NCBI GenBank assembly: GCA_903821605.1
Contig: CAIJLZ010000008.1
Location: forward strand, 1-64,000
Source of the DNA: an uncultured Sphingomonadales bacterium
Lineage (GTDB): Bacteria; Pseudomonadota; Alphaproteobacteria; Sphingomonadales; Sphingomonadaceae
Direction of reading: 5' to 3'
Length of the DNA: 64,000 nucleotides
The notes beneath the pieces are model-generated. The model was not told where the DNA came from. It made no database searches and saw nothing but the letters and a program-made list of their open reading frames with translations. How positions within the stretch are numbered: position 1 is the first letter of the stretch; each line of letters starts with the position of its first letter. Below are positions 16,896-26,253 of the stretch, piece by piece. Position numbers and translations under genes: made by a program.

Positions 16896-18766
16896 GCGAG
16901 CGCCTCCTCGATGGCAGCTTCAAGTTCGGCAATGGTGAAGGGCTGGCCCGACACCTTGTTCACCGGCTTGGCGTCGATCAGATACTGGTCGCGCAGCACG
17001 GTCTTGAACTGGCCGGTGTTCATTTCCGGCACGATCACCTTGTCATAGCTCTTCAACAGCTCGCCAAGGTTGGTCGGCAGCGGCCAGATGTGGCGGACGT
17101 GAATTTGGCTGACATCCAGCCCCTTCGCCCGCGCCCGGCTCACAGCCTGATGGATCGCGCCATAGGTCGAACCCCAGCCGACGACCGCAAGCTTGCCGCC
17201 TGCGGCACCAAGGGTGACATCCTGTTCCGGCACGCCATGAGCAATGCCATCAACCTTGGCCTTGCGGATATCGGTCATCGCCTGATGGTTGGCCGGCGAA
17301 TAATCGAGATGGCCAGTATCAACCTGCTTCTCAATCCCGCCGATGCGGTGGATCAGACCCGGCGTGCCCGGCTTGACCCAAGGGCGTGCCAGCTTGGCAT
17401 CGCGACTATAAGGCTTGAACCCAGCTTCCGGCACTTCGTCCAAGAATTTCACCGGGAACGGCTTGTAGGTCGACATGTCGGGCACGGCCCAAGGCTCGGC
17501 CGCATTGCCGATATAGCCATCGGTCAGCAGCATCACCGGGGTCATATACTGAACCGCGATGCGCACCGCCTCAATCGCGCAATCAAACGCATCGGATGGC
17601 GAGCGCGCGGCGATGACCGGCAGCGGCGCATCGCCGTTGCGGCCATAGACGGCCTGATAAAGATCCGACTGTTCGGTCTTGGTGGGCAGGCCGGTGGATG
17701 GGCCGCCACGCTGGCTGTTGACGATGACCAGCGGCAGCTCGGTCATGATCGCCAGACCGATCGCCTCGCCCTTAAGCGCGATGCCCGGGCCGGAGGATGA
17801 GGTCACGCCCAATTGACCGGCATAGCTGGCGCCAATGGCCGATGCGATGGCGGCAATCTCGTCTTCCGCCTGGAAGGTCGTGATACCATATTCCTTGAGG
17901 TTCGACAGATAATGCAGGATCGAGGATGCCGGCGTGATTGGATAGCCACCAAAGAACATCGGCATGCTGGCGAGCTGCGCACCCGCGACCAGACCAAAGG
18001 CCACCGCTTCCGCGCCGGTGATGGTGCGATAAAGGCCGGGGGCAACCGACGCCGGATTGACGTGGTGGCGCTTGACCTGACCACCGATCTCGATCGTCTC
18101 GCCATAAGCATGGCCCGCGTTCAGCGCCGCGATATTGGCATCGGCCAGCACCTGATTCTTTTTGAACTTGCCGTTCAACCAATCGATTAGCGGCTGGCGG
18201 TCCCGGTCGAACATCCACAGCGCAAGGCCCAGCGTCCACATATTCTTGCAGCGCAGCGCTTCCTTGTTGCCAAGGCCGAACGGCTTCACCGCCTCCAGCG
18301 TCAGTTGCGAGATGTTGAACTTGACCAGCTGCCATTTGGCAAGGCTGCCATCTTCAAGCGGGTTCACCTCATAACCAGCCTTCGCCAGATTGCGCGCGCC
18401 GAACTCGCCCTCATCGGCGATGATCAGGCCGCCCGGCTTAAGATTGCCGACATTGGTCTTGAGCGCAGCCGGGTTCATCGCGACCAGCACATCCGGGGCA
18501 TCGCCCGGCGTATCAATCGCGCCCGAACCGAAATTGATCTGGAACGCCGAAACGCCAAAGGTCGTGCCCTGCGGCGCGCGAATCTCCGCGGGGAAATCTG
18601 GGAAAGTAGCAAAGTCATTTCCAGCGAGTGCGGATGACAGCGTAAACTGCCCCCCGGTCAACTGCATGCCGTCGCCGCTATCGCCAGCAAAGCGGACCAC
18701 GATTGATTCGTCGTTCTGGATCGTCCCGGCGGTTCCGGTTCCCAGTGTCTGAGCGACTGATGCCAT
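16892..18766 (-). CDS. korA: 2-oxoglutarate:ferredoxin oxidoreductase, fused gamma-alpha subunit
   Basis: A 624-residue protein from the ATG at 18766, with an N-terminal gamma domain (VRFAGDSGDGMQLTGGQ, then FPDFPAEIRAPQGTT) and a C-terminal alpha domain (GGYPITPAS, FQAEDEIAAIASAIGASYAG, SSSGPGIALKGEA, QRGGPSTGLPTKTEQSDL). An in-frame ATG lies at 18784, but AGGA seven bases before 18766 supports the shorter start. No small ferredoxin-like delta subunit is adjacent, as is usual for KorAB of aerobic bacteria. Overlap with korB indicates coupled translation. Confidence 0.93.
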   Translation of the reverse strand: MASVAQTLGTGTAGTIQNDESIVVRFAGDSGDGMQLTGGQFTLSSALAGNDFATFPDFPAEIRAPQGTTFGVSAFQINFGSGAIDTPGDAPDVLVAMNPAALKTNVGNLKPGGLIIADEGEFGARNLAKAGYEVNPLEDGSLAKWQLVKFNISQLTLEAVKPFGLGNKEALRCKNMWTLGLALWMFDRDRQPLIDWLNGKFKKNQVLADANIAALNAGHAYGETIEIGGQVKRHHVNPASVAPGLYRTITGAEAVAFGLVAGAQLASMPMFFGGYPITPASSILHYLSNLKEYGITTFQAEDEIAAIASAIGASYAGQLGVTSSSGPGIALKGEAIGLAIMTELPLVIVNSQRGGPSTGLPTKTEQSDLYQAVYGRNGDAPLPVIAARSPSDAFDCAIEAVRIAVQYMTPVMLLTDGYIGNAAEPWAVPDMSTYKPFPVKFLDEVPEAGFKPYSRDAKLARPWVKPGTPGLIHRIGGIEKQVDTGHLDYSPANHQAMTDIRKAKVDGIAHGVPEQDVTLGAAGGKLAVVGWGSTYGAIHQAVSRARAKGLDVSQIHVRHIWPLPTNLGELLKSYDKVIVPEMNTGQFKTVLRDQYLIDAKPVNKVSGQPFTIAELEAAIEEALA

Positions 18767-18981
18767 TCCAAGTTCCTGCGTCATTGTCTGGGAGGCGCGA
18801 GATCTGCCTACCGTTCAGTGCGAGTGCCCTAGGACAGTCGCGCCACGGTCTCAATGAAGAAAATGTGCAGGTCGACCCACTTCCGCTTGGTTCTGGCTCG
18901 ATTTGCGCTTCATGGCGCTTTGGGTAAAGGGAAATTACCACATCCACCCTGAACTAGCCCGCCACGCCAAGGAGCCCGCCC

Positions 18982-19473
18982 GTGACCGTCGATCCGACCA
19001 CCTTGCCCTATCGCCCGTGCGCCGGGATCATGTTGCTCAACCGCGATGGATTGGTGTTCGTCGGCCAGCGCGTCGATACCACCGCCGAGGCTTGGCAAAT
19101 GCCACAAGGCGGGATCGACAAGGGCGAAGATGCGCTCACCGCCGCGATCCGCGAAGTGGGGGAGGAAACCGGTATCGCCGCCGAACTGATTCGCCTGATC
19201 GCGCAGGCACAAGACGAGCATCTATACGATCTTCCGCACGACCTGATCGGCAAGCTGTGGAAAGGCAAATATCGCGGCCAGCGCCAGACATGGTTCCTGA
19301 TGCGGTTCATCGGCACGGATGACGACGTCAACATCATGACCGAGCATCAGGAGTTCCGCGAATGGCGCTGGGTCGAACCAGAGCTCGTCCCGGAATTGAT
19401 CGTGCCGTTCAAGCAGGACCTGTATCACCGCATCCTGACCGAGTTCCGACCGTTGATCGGCCCTGCGGCCTGA
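18982..19473 (+). CDS. rppH: RNA 5'-pyrophosphohydrolase (Nudix)
   Basis: A 163-residue Nudix hydrolase. The Nudix box is seen as GGIDKGEDALTAAIREVGEETG (G at start, REVGEETG metal site). The lead YRPCAGIMLLNRDGLVFVGQR and AWQMPQGG, and the later WFLMRFIG, match RppH/IalA, which removes pyrophosphate from 5'-triphosphate mRNA ends to start decay; diadenosine polyphosphate hydrolysis is an older name. GTG start at 18982 with AAGGAG at about 18969. It diverges from korA across about 200 bases, where promoters for both should lie. Confidence 0.94.
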   Translation: MTVDPTTLPYRPCAGIMLLNRDGLVFVGQRVDTTAEAWQMPQGGIDKGEDALTAAIREVGEETGIAAELIRLIAQAQDEHLYDLPHDLIGKLWKGKYRGQRQTWFLMRFIGTDDDVNIMTEHQEFREWRWVEPELVPELIVPFKQDLYHRILTEFRPLIGPAA

Positions 19474-19624
19474 GGGCGGGCCGGGCGTTCGGATCACCCG
19501 CTCGATGCGTCAGTCGAGCGCCCAAACCGCCCCCGCCTGTCGGATTAATTTACAATTAACCATGAATGTTAACTCGGAAATGGCGCAAATCCTCATCTGG
19601 CATGGGGATTGCTTAATAATTGGC

Positions 19625-19966
19625 ATGTTCAAGAAACTCGCCCGCCTATTTCAGATCAGGACCCGGTTCGAAGCGGCTGCCGTCGTCTATACGTTGGCGG
19701 TCGGCGCAGTGGAGCGCGGGTCGCATTATCTTGTCCAATATCCGGGCAAGATGGGTTGGGTCTTCTTCATTGTCTGCACCACCGGCGTCTTCATGGCGGG
19801 CGGCGTAATCTTCGACAGCGTGCGCAAACAGCCCGCGACCCCCAGCAAACGGATCAGCCGCACAAGCGATCGCCCTTCCCTTCGCCCGCGCTCCCGGCTA
19901 GGCCAGATTCATGCCTCCGATCGTCCTTATTCTCGCCCGCACCGCCAATGGCGTCATCGGCCATAA
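19625..19966 (+). CDS. Small membrane protein, conserved hypothetical
   Basis: The frame from ATG 19625 encodes 113 residues starting MFKKLARLFQIRTRFEA, followed by two hydrophobic stretches (VVYTLAVGAVERG and WVFFIVCTTGVFMAGGVIF). I recall similar short proteins in sphingomonads, but no function. The last 35-40 residues are basic and low in hydrophobicity and overlap the start of folA by 56 bases, so the true C-terminus is unusual. Upstream is AT-rich for this genome, which suits a promoter. Confidence 0.55.
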   Translation: MFKKLARLFQIRTRFEAAAVVYTLAVGAVERGSHYLVQYPGKMGWVFFIVCTTGVFMAGGVIFDSVRKQPATPSKRISRTSDRPSLRPRSRLGQIHASDRPYSRPHRQWRHRP

Positions 19967-20387
19967 TGGCCAACTCCCTTGGCACCTGCCTGCGGATCTC
20001 AAACGCTTCAAGGCACTGACCATGGGGCAGCCCATGATCATGGGCCGCAAAACATTCGAGAGTTTTCCCAAACCCCTGCCCGGTCGTCGCCATATCGTGC
20101 TGACCCGCGATGCCGATTGGCAGCGTGAAGGCGCAGAAATCGCCCGCACCCCGGATGAGGCACTGGCAATGGCCGCAACGGGCGACCCGGCCGCCATCTG
20201 GATCATCGGCGGGGCCGAAATCTTCACCCTCTATCTCGACACGGCCAACCGGATCGAACTGACCGAAGTCGCCGATGAGATCGCGGGTGATACCGTCATG
20301 CCGCCATTCGACCTCGCCCATTGGCAGGAAACCGCCCGCGAACATCATGACAGTTTCGACTTCGTGACACTGGTGCGACGTGGCTAA
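19911..20387 (+). CDS. folA: Dihydrofolate reductase
   Basis: A 158-residue enzyme that reduces dihydrofolate to tetrahydrofolate with NADPH. Seen: ILARTANGVIGHNGQLPWHLPADLKRFK with the conserved WxLPADL (catalytic Asp), MGRKTFESF, and IIGGAEIF for NADPH. Length matches chromosomal DHFR (E. coli 159). It is the first of the folA-ribF-ileS-lspA run and overlaps ribF by 8 bases if ribF uses GTG 20380. Confidence 0.96.
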   Translation: MPPIVLILARTANGVIGHNGQLPWHLPADLKRFKALTMGQPMIMGRKTFESFPKPLPGRRHIVLTRDADWQREGAEIARTPDEALAMAATGDPAAIWIIGGAEIFTLYLDTANRIELTEVADEIAGDTVMPPFDLAHWQETAREHHDSFDFVTLVRRG

Positions 20388-21351
20388 ACCTCTTATAGCC
20401 GCCCACGTCATGACAAGGGTAAACGGACAAGACCAGATCGAGGGCGCGCTGCGGGGCGCGATTATCGCGCTCGGCAATTTCGATGGGTTCCATCTCGGCC
20501 ATCAAGCCGTGGCGGGCCGCGCCATGGCGATTGCCCGCGAATTGGGCGCACCGGCGATCATCGCTACCTTCGATCCACACCCTGTCCGGCATTTCCAGCC
20601 TGATGCCCCGCCCTTCCGCCTGACCACGCTCGACCAACGCGAACGGCTGTTCACCGCCGCCGGTGCCGATGCGATGATGGTCTATCATTTCGATGGCGAA
20701 CTGGCGGCCGTAACGGCGAGCGACTTCATCACCGACTGGCTGATCCACCGCGCCGGGGCGCGGGGCGTGGTGACCGGAGAAGATTTCACCTTTGGTAAGG
20801 GGCGCGGCGGCAGTACCGCGCTGCTTCATGCCGAGGGCGAAAAGCGAGGGCTGATTGTTGAGACCGTCGGCCCGGTGACGGATGGCGAGGGGGTGATTTC
20901 CTCCAGCCGCATCCGAGACGCGCTGCGCGACGGCGATTGCGCGCTCGCGGCACGCTTGCTGACCCGCCCGTTCGCGATTGAAGGCGCGGTCCAACATGGG
21001 GCCAAGCTTGGGCGCACCATCGGCATGCCGACCGCCAATATCGTGCTCGGCACCTATCTCCGCCCGAAATACGGCATTTACGCCGTGCGCGGTCGCCTGC
21101 CCGATGGGCGGCTGGTCAACGGCGCGGCCAATCTCGGCATCCGGCCCAGCTTCGATCCACCGGTCGAATTGCTGGAAACCTTCTTCTTCGATTTTTCGGA
21201 AGACCTGTATGGGCAGACGTTGGAGATTGAGTTGATCGCCTATTTGCGCCCGGAAGCGAAGTTCGACAGCCTTGACGCCCTCACTGCTCAGATGCAGGCC
21301 GATTGCGAACAGGCGCGGCAAATCCTTGCCGATCCCCCCATCCTTGCCTAG
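20380..21351 (+). CDS. ribF: Bifunctional riboflavin kinase / FAD synthetase
   Basis: A 323-residue protein with an N-terminal FMN adenylyltransferase domain (GNFDGFHLGHQAV, FDPHP, SSSRIRDAL) and a C-terminal riboflavin kinase domain (GRTIGMPTANI, YGIYAVR, NLGIRPSFD, ETFFFDF). It converts riboflavin to FMN and FAD. The GTG at 20380 overlaps folA; an ATG at 20410 is an alternative that still keeps the conserved part. It ends 11 bases before ileS, and ribF-ileS-lspA is a very common gene order. Confidence 0.95.
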   Translation: MAKPLIAAHVMTRVNGQDQIEGALRGAIIALGNFDGFHLGHQAVAGRAMAIARELGAPAIIATFDPHPVRHFQPDAPPFRLTTLDQRERLFTAAGADAMMVYHFDGELAAVTASDFITDWLIHRAGARGVVTGEDFTFGKGRGGSTALLHAEGEKRGLIVETVGPVTDGEGVISSSRIRDALRDGDCALAARLLTRPFAIEGAVQHGAKLGRTIGMPTANIVLGTYLRPKYGIYAVRGRLPDGRLVNGAANLGIRPSFDPPVELLETFFFDFSEDLYGQTLEIELIAYLRPEAKFDSLDALTAQMQADCEQARQILADPPILA

Positions 21352-21362
21352 AGCGACTGGCC

Positions 21363-24164
21363 ATGACCGAAGCCCCTGATCTTAAAGACACTGTCTTCCT
21401 GCCGAAGACCGATTTCCCGATGAAGGCCGGACTGGCCCAGAAGGAACCGGCCACCCTCGCCCGCTGGGAACAGCTTGGCCTGTATCAGCGCCTGCGCGAC
21501 GTCCGCGCCGGGCGCGAGATGTTCATTCTGCACGATGGCCCGCCTTATGCGAATGGCGACATTCACATGGGCCATGCGATGAACAAGGTGCTGAAGGACA
21601 TCATCGTCCGGTCGCAACGCCTGATGGGCAAAGACGCGCCCTATGTCCCGGGCTGGGATTGCCACGGCCTGCCGATCGAATGGCAGATCGAAAAGCAATA
21701 TAAAGACAAGAAAAAGAACAAGGATGAGGTCCCGGCCAACGAGTTCCGGGCAGAATGCCGCGCCTATGCCGAAAAATGGGTGGGCGTGCAGAAGGAGCAG
21801 TTCAAGCGGCTCGGCATCATGGGCGATTGGGAAGACCCCTATCTCACTATGAAGTTCGAAGCCGAAGCAGCGATTGTCGGCGAACTGCTGAAATTCGCGG
21901 AAAGCGGCCAACTCTATCGCGGGTCAAAGCCGGTGATGTGGTCGCCGGTCGAAAAGACCGCGCTGGCCGAGGCCGAAGTCGAATATGAAGACATCAGTTC
22001 GACCCAGATTTACGTCGCCTTCGAGATCGTGGACGCGCCGAACGCGCCGGATCTGGTCGGCGCCCATGCCGTCATCTGGACCACCACACCTTGGACGATT
22101 CCGACCAACCAGGCCTTGGCCTATGGTCCGGAAATTGAATATGGTCTGTTTGAAACAGCCGACGGCAAACGCTGGCTGCTGGCCATCGAACGCGCCAAGG
22201 AGACCCCCTTGGCTGGCCCCGCCACGCTGGTGCGGGCATTGCCCGGCTCGGCTCTTGCCGGTGCCAAGGCCATTCACCCCATGGCCCAAGGCCCCGTCAC
22301 GCCGCAAGCAGGCGACACGGACGAGGGAGATAAAGACTGGTCCTTCTTCGCCAAGCCGCGCCCCTTTCTGCCGGGCGACTTCGTCACCACCGATGCGGGG
22401 ACCGGTCTCGTCCACATGGCACCCGATCATGGCGAAGACGACTTCCTGCTGTGCAAGGCGCATGGCATCGACCCGGTATTCGCGGTCGAGCCGGATGGCC
22501 GCTATCGCGCCGATTGGGCATGGATGGGTGGCGAGGCGCTGTCCGTCATCAACCCGAAGCTGAACGCGCCGGAAGGCCCGATCTGTAGCGACCTGACCGC
22601 CGTGGGCGGGCTGCTGTCCGCCGCCCCCTTTGCCCATAGCTATCCGCATAGCTGGCGCTCCAAGGCCAAGGTGATTTATCGTTGCACCCCGCAATGGTTC
22701 ATCCCGATGGATAAGGTGATCGAGCGCGATACGCTGCGCGAGGTCGCGCTGGGTGCCATTCGCGATACCCGCTGGGTGCCGGAACGCGCCGAAAACCGCA
22801 TCACCGCCATGGTCGAAGGCCGCCCCGACTGGGTGATCAGCCGCCAACGCGCGTGGGGCGTGCCGATTGCGCTCTATGTCCATCGCAAAAGTGGTCAGTA
22901 TCTCAATGATTCCGCAGTAAATCAGCGCATCATCCAAGCCTTTACGCAAGGCGGTGCCGATGCGTGGTTCGCGGCCGATCACCAGCAACTGCTTGGCCCG
23001 AATTACGACCTTGCCGATTATGAGGTGGTCAACGACATTCTCGACGTATGGTTCGATTCCGGTTCGACCCATAGCTTCGTGGTCGAGGCCCGTTATGGCG
23101 TCGGGGTCCATGCCGATCTCTATCTCGAAGGCTCGGACCAGCATCGTGGCTGGTTCCAGTCGTCGCTGCTGGAAAGCTGCGGTACCCGTGGCCGCGCTCC
23201 TTATAAGGCAGTGCTGACCCATGGCTTCGCGCTCGACGGTCAAGGTCGCAAAATGTCGAAATCGCTCGGCAATGTCGTCGATCCGTTGAAGGTGCTGAAC
23301 GAATCCGGAGCCGATATTCTCCGCCTGTGGGTCGCCTCTACCGACTATTTCGACGATGTCCGCATCGGTAAGGAAGTACTGGCAGGCACGTCTGACGCCT
23401 ATCGTAAAATTCGTAATACATTCCGGTATTTGCTTGGCGCTCTTGATGGATATTCTGAAGATGAGGCGATCACGCATGGCGCGATGCCGGAGTTGGAACA
23501 ATATGTCCTGCACCTGCTGACGAAGCTCGACCATGAGTTGAAGGACGCGGCGCTGAACTATGAGTTCAACCGCTATGCGCGGGCGCTGAGCGACTTTTGC
23601 AACAATGATTTGTCGGCCTTTTTCTTCGATATCCGCAAGGATTGCCTCTATTGCGATGCGCCGTCCGATCCGAAGCGACGCGCCTATCGTCAGGTGCTCG
23701 ACACGCTGTTCCACGCTTTGGTGCGCTATGCCGCCCCGATCCTGTGCTTCACGGCAGAAGAAGTGTGGCAGACCCGTTATCCGTCTGAGGATGGCTCGGT
23801 CCATTTCCTCGAATGGCCGGAGATGGAGCGCCAATGGCATGGCGACAGCGCCTTTGCCGACCGCTGGGAAAAGCTAAGATCGCTTCGCAACAAAGTGACG
23901 GAAGCCATTGAACCTTATCGCCGAGATAAGGTCATCCGGTCGAGCCTTGAAGCCGAAGTCACGGTCCCGGCCAGCGAGACACCGGAAGGCGTCGATCTTG
24001 CCGAACTGTTCATCACGGCCATTGCTGTGCCGGATGCGGGTGCCACCGATGTGCAGGTCACCAAGACCGAATATCACAAATGCGGCCGCTGCTGGCAGCA
24101 TCTGCCCGATGTGGCCGAAGACCTCGCGCTGTGCGGTCGTTGCGATACGGTGGTGAATGGCTGA
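21363..24164 (+). CDS. ileS: Isoleucyl-tRNA synthetase
   Basis: A 933-residue class I aminoacyl-tRNA synthetase. The HIGH motif appears as HMGH in PPYANGDIHMGH, and the KMSKS loop as GRKMSKSLGN. A large editing (CP1) domain lies between, with the TTPWTIPTNQA threonine-rich site. The anticodon-binding domain is followed by a C-terminal zinc ribbon with CGRCW and CGRCD. The frame is open upstream of 21363, but MTEAPDLKDTV is the natural beginning. It lies between ribF and lspA. Confidence 0.98.
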   Translation: MTEAPDLKDTVFLPKTDFPMKAGLAQKEPATLARWEQLGLYQRLRDVRAGREMFILHDGPPYANGDIHMGHAMNKVLKDIIVRSQRLMGKDAPYVPGWDCHGLPIEWQIEKQYKDKKKNKDEVPANEFRAECRAYAEKWVGVQKEQFKRLGIMGDWEDPYLTMKFEAEAAIVGELLKFAESGQLYRGSKPVMWSPVEKTALAEAEVEYEDISSTQIYVAFEIVDAPNAPDLVGAHAVIWTTTPWTIPTNQALAYGPEIEYGLFETADGKRWLLAIERAKETPLAGPATLVRALPGSALAGAKAIHPMAQGPVTPQAGDTDEGDKDWSFFAKPRPFLPGDFVTTDAGTGLVHMAPDHGEDDFLLCKAHGIDPVFAVEPDGRYRADWAWMGGEALSVINPKLNAPEGPICSDLTAVGGLLSAAPFAHSYPHSWRSKAKVIYRCTPQWFIPMDKVIERDTLREVALGAIRDTRWVPERAENRITAMVEGRPDWVISRQRAWGVPIALYVHRKSGQYLNDSAVNQRIIQAFTQGGADAWFAADHQQLLGPNYDLADYEVVNDILDVWFDSGSTHSFVVEARYGVGVHADLYLEGSDQHRGWFQSSLLESCGTRGRAPYKAVLTHGFALDGQGRKMSKSLGNVVDPLKVLNESGADILRLWVASTDYFDDVRIGKEVLAGTSDAYRKIRNTFRYLLGALDGYSEDEAITHGAMPELEQYVLHLLTKLDHELKDAALNYEFNRYARALSDFCNNDLSAFFFDIRKDCLYCDAPSDPKRRAYRQVLDTLFHALVRYAAPILCFTAEEVWQTRYPSEDGSVHFLEWPEMERQWHGDSAFADRWEKLRSLRNKVTEAIEPYRRDKVIRSSLEAEVTVPASETPEGVDLAELFITAIAVPDAGATDVQVTKTEYHKCGRCWQHLPDVAEDLALCGRCDTVVNG

Positions 24165-24196
24165 ACGGTTCATCCCCCTGCTGTCCTGCCGTCGTC

Positions 24197-24217
24197 ACCC
24201 TGAACGCGGTTCCGGGT
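24197..24217. repeat. Short imperfect inverted repeat between ileS and lspA
   Basis: ACCCTGAAC (24197-24205) and GTTCCGGGT (24209-24217) form a 9-bp stem with one mismatch and a 3-base loop. The word GTCACCCTGAA resembles dispersed repeats I know from sphingomonads. Only one copy is seen here. Confidence 0.4.
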
Positions 24218-24233
24218 CCAGCGGTGTGTGCGC

Positions 24234-24746
24234 ATGACGGCCAAGCCCCTGCACCGCGCCTTTGGCTTTGCCCTTGCCGCGCTGGTCTATCTGATCGATC
24301 AGGCGGTGAAGTTCGTGATGATCCACAGCCTCGCGCTCGAATCGCGGCAGGTGATCACACTGGCCCCGATTCTCAACCTGAGTTGGGTTGAAAATCATGG
24401 CATTTCGCTCGGCATGTTTACCGCCAGCAGCGATGCGCAGCGCTGGATCCTGATTGGCGTGACCGCCGCCATCGCGATGGGCGTCAGCATCTGGCTGTTG
24501 CGCGAACAACTGCGGGGCGACGTCTATGCGTTAGGCCTTGTGCTAGGGGGCGCGCTGGGCAATATCACGGACCGAGCGCGCTTCGGCTATGTAGTTGATT
24601 TTATCGATTTGCATTTTGGCGACTTCCGACCCTTTTTGGTCTTCAATGTTGCCGATGCCGCGATTACGATAGGCGTATTGCTATTGCTGGTGCGGGCATT
24701 CCTCACCCCAGACAAGATGAAAGACGGAGAAACGGAAAATGCGTAA
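24234..24746 (+). CDS. lspA: Lipoprotein signal peptidase (signal peptidase II)
   Basis: A 170-residue inner-membrane aspartyl protease that cleaves the signal peptide of diacylglyceryl-modified prolipoproteins. Four hydrophobic segments are visible. The catalytic Asp residues lie in GNITDR and FNVADAAI, and the conserved NHGISLGM is present. GTG at 24228 precedes the ATG at 24234 in frame; the ATG is preferred. Its end overlaps the next gene, itself a lipoprotein and presumably an LspA substrate, by 8 bases. Confidence 0.95.
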   Translation: MTAKPLHRAFGFALAALVYLIDQAVKFVMIHSLALESRQVITLAPILNLSWVENHGISLGMFTASSDAQRWILIGVTAAIAMGVSIWLLREQLRGDVYALGLVLGGALGNITDRARFGYVVDFIDLHFGDFRPFLVFNVADAAITIGVLLLLVRAFLTPDKMKDGETENA

Positions 24747-25161
24747 GATGATCCTGACCGTGGCTGCGGCCTCGACATTGCTTGCGCTTTCCGCCTGCGG
24801 TGGTCGCAGCGGTGGCGGCGTGGTCAATCGTGACCGTCCCGACGAAATGGCCGTTGCTCGTCATGCCCCGCTGGTGATCCCGCCTGATTTCGGCCTCGTG
24901 CCGCCGCGTCCGGGTGCCCCGCGCCCGCAGGAAGCCGACAGCAGCACCCAGGCGCTGGAAGCCATGTTCGGCGGCGCTGCGGCCCGTTCGGCGGCGGAAC
25001 GCGGCCTGATCTCATCGGCTGGCGGCAGCCGCACCGATGCGACCCGTTCCACGGTGGGCGATCCGGCCACCACGGTGGTCGACAAGGGCCAAAGCGTGCG
25101 TGACATTCTAAACGCGCCAGAAAGCTCGGGCTCGGAAGCCACTGTTTCCGTTCCGCATTAA
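24739..25161 (+). CDS. DUF3035 family lipoprotein (BamF-like)
   Basis: A 140-residue lipoprotein: signal peptide with lipobox ALSAC (Cys at residue 20), then a Pro-rich linker with VIPPDFGLVPPRPGAPRP, the mark of DUF3035, and a low-complexity polar tail. Family members in alphaproteobacteria have been linked to the outer-membrane BAM complex as BamF; that role here is inference. Overlap with lspA suggests coupled expression. Confidence 0.83.
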   Translation: MRKMILTVAAASTLLALSACGGRSGGGVVNRDRPDEMAVARHAPLVIPPDFGLVPPRPGAPRPQEADSSTQALEAMFGGAAARSAAERGLISSAGGSRTDATRSTVGDPATTVVDKGQSVRDILNAPESSGSEATVSVPH

Positions 25162-25170
25162 TCTGCCCGT

Positions 25171-25205
25171 GACGGGGGGTCGCGTCCTTATCTCCCGTCG
25201 CTTTT
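25171..25205 (+). terminator. Weak terminator candidate after DUF3035 lipoprotein
   Basis: GACGGG (25171-25176) can pair with CCCGTC (25194-25199), followed by GCTTTT. The loop is long (17 bases) and the stem short, so this is a low-confidence end to the folA-to-lipoprotein run. The rest of the 170-base gap up to the ABC permease gene shows no further structure. Confidence 0.3.
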
Positions 25206-25332
25206 CGTCTCGCGCAAGCGGGCGACCATGGAGGTTGCCTGCAGCGTCGCTTGGCTGGCACAAGCATCGGCCCCACCTGCCTGCGCCATCTCAGGCCAGT
25301 GCCAGCGGCCATCCGATTGATCGCACCGCCGC

Positions 25333-26253
25333 GTGATCGGGCTAGTCCTCCGTCGGCTCCTCGCCTCAATCCCGACGCTGCTCGCGGTGATCCTGCTGTC
25401 TTTCGTGTTGATGCGCTTTGCGCCGGGCAGCCCGTTCGACGGCGAACGTCCACTCGACCCGGAAACCCGCGCCGCCCTCGACGCGGCTTATGGCCTTGAC
25501 CAGCCAATCCCGGTCCAACTTGGCCGTTATCTCCTCCATCTCGCCCATGGCGATTTCGGGCCAAGCCTCGTCTATCGCGATTTTACCGTCACCGATCTGA
25601 TCCATAGCGGGCTGCCCGTTTCGCTCACCATCGGCGGGCTAGCCCTGATATCGGCGCTGGGCGGCGGCATCATGTTCGGCCTGATGGCGGTGCTGCGCCC
25701 CGATGGGCCACTTGATCGCGGGTTGATGCTGAGCATGACCTTGCTCACTGCGCTGCCGACCTTTGTCACCGGCCCGGTGCTTGCCCTTGTGTTCGCGCTC
25801 TGGCTGGGCTGGCTACCGGTCGCGGGCTGGGCCGCAGGTGCGCCGCGCTATCTGGTGCTGCCGGTGCTGGCACTAGCGCTGCCCAGCATGGGGGCCGTCG
25901 CCAAGCTGACCCGTGCCGGGCTGGCGCAGGTGATGGAACAGGACCACATCCGCGCCGCCCGCGCGCGGGGAAAGACCGGCTGGCGGCTGATCTCCCACCA
26001 TGCGCTGCGACCGGCGCTATTGCCGGTGGTCAGCTATGCCGGTCCGGCGGCCGCCGGGCTGTTGACAGGCGCGGTGGTGATCGAGACGGTATTCGCACTG
26101 CCCGGCCTTGGCCGCTATGTCGTGCAAGGCGCGCTCAACCGGGATTATCCGCTCGTGCTGGGGGTGGTGACACTCTACGCCGCGCTGATCATCCTGTTCA
26201 ATTTACTGGCCGACATCCTCTATGGCTGGCTTGATCCACGGGTGCGCGGATGA
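25333..26253 (+). CDS. Peptide/nickel-type ABC transporter permease (OppB/DppB/YejB family)
   Basis: A 306-residue inner-membrane protein with six predicted helices. It begins VIGLVLRRLLASIPTLLAVILLSF, has the OppB phrase RFAPGSPFD, and an EAA loop around RAARARGKTGWRLISHHALRPALLPV. It starts with GTG at 25333 and overlaps the next permease as ATGA. The neighbours give a second permease and a fused ATPase but no substrate-binding protein. Substrate is unknown; short peptides are the family default. Confidence 0.9.
   Translation: MIGLVLRRLLASIPTLLAVILLSFVLMRFAPGSPFDGERPLDPETRAALDAAYGLDQPIPVQLGRYLLHLAHGDFGPSLVYRDFTVTDLIHSGLPVSLTIGGLALISALGGGIMFGLMAVLRPDGPLDRGLMLSMTLLTALPTFVTGPVLALVFALWLGWLPVAGWAAGAPRYLVLPVLALALPSMGAVAKLTRAGLAQVMEQDHIRAARARGKTGWRLISHHALRPALLPVVSYAGPAAAGLLTGAVVIETVFALPGLGRYVVQGALNRDYPLVLGVVTLYAALIILFNLLADILYGWLDPRVRG

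Noticed and set aside
19499-19520. CGCTCGA/TCGAGCG palindrome after rppH as a terminator
   Set aside because: No T-run and only 7 bp; could be chance in GC-rich sequence.
21924-23840. 638-residue minus-strand open frame
   Set aside because: Entirely antisense to ileS, which is unmistakable.
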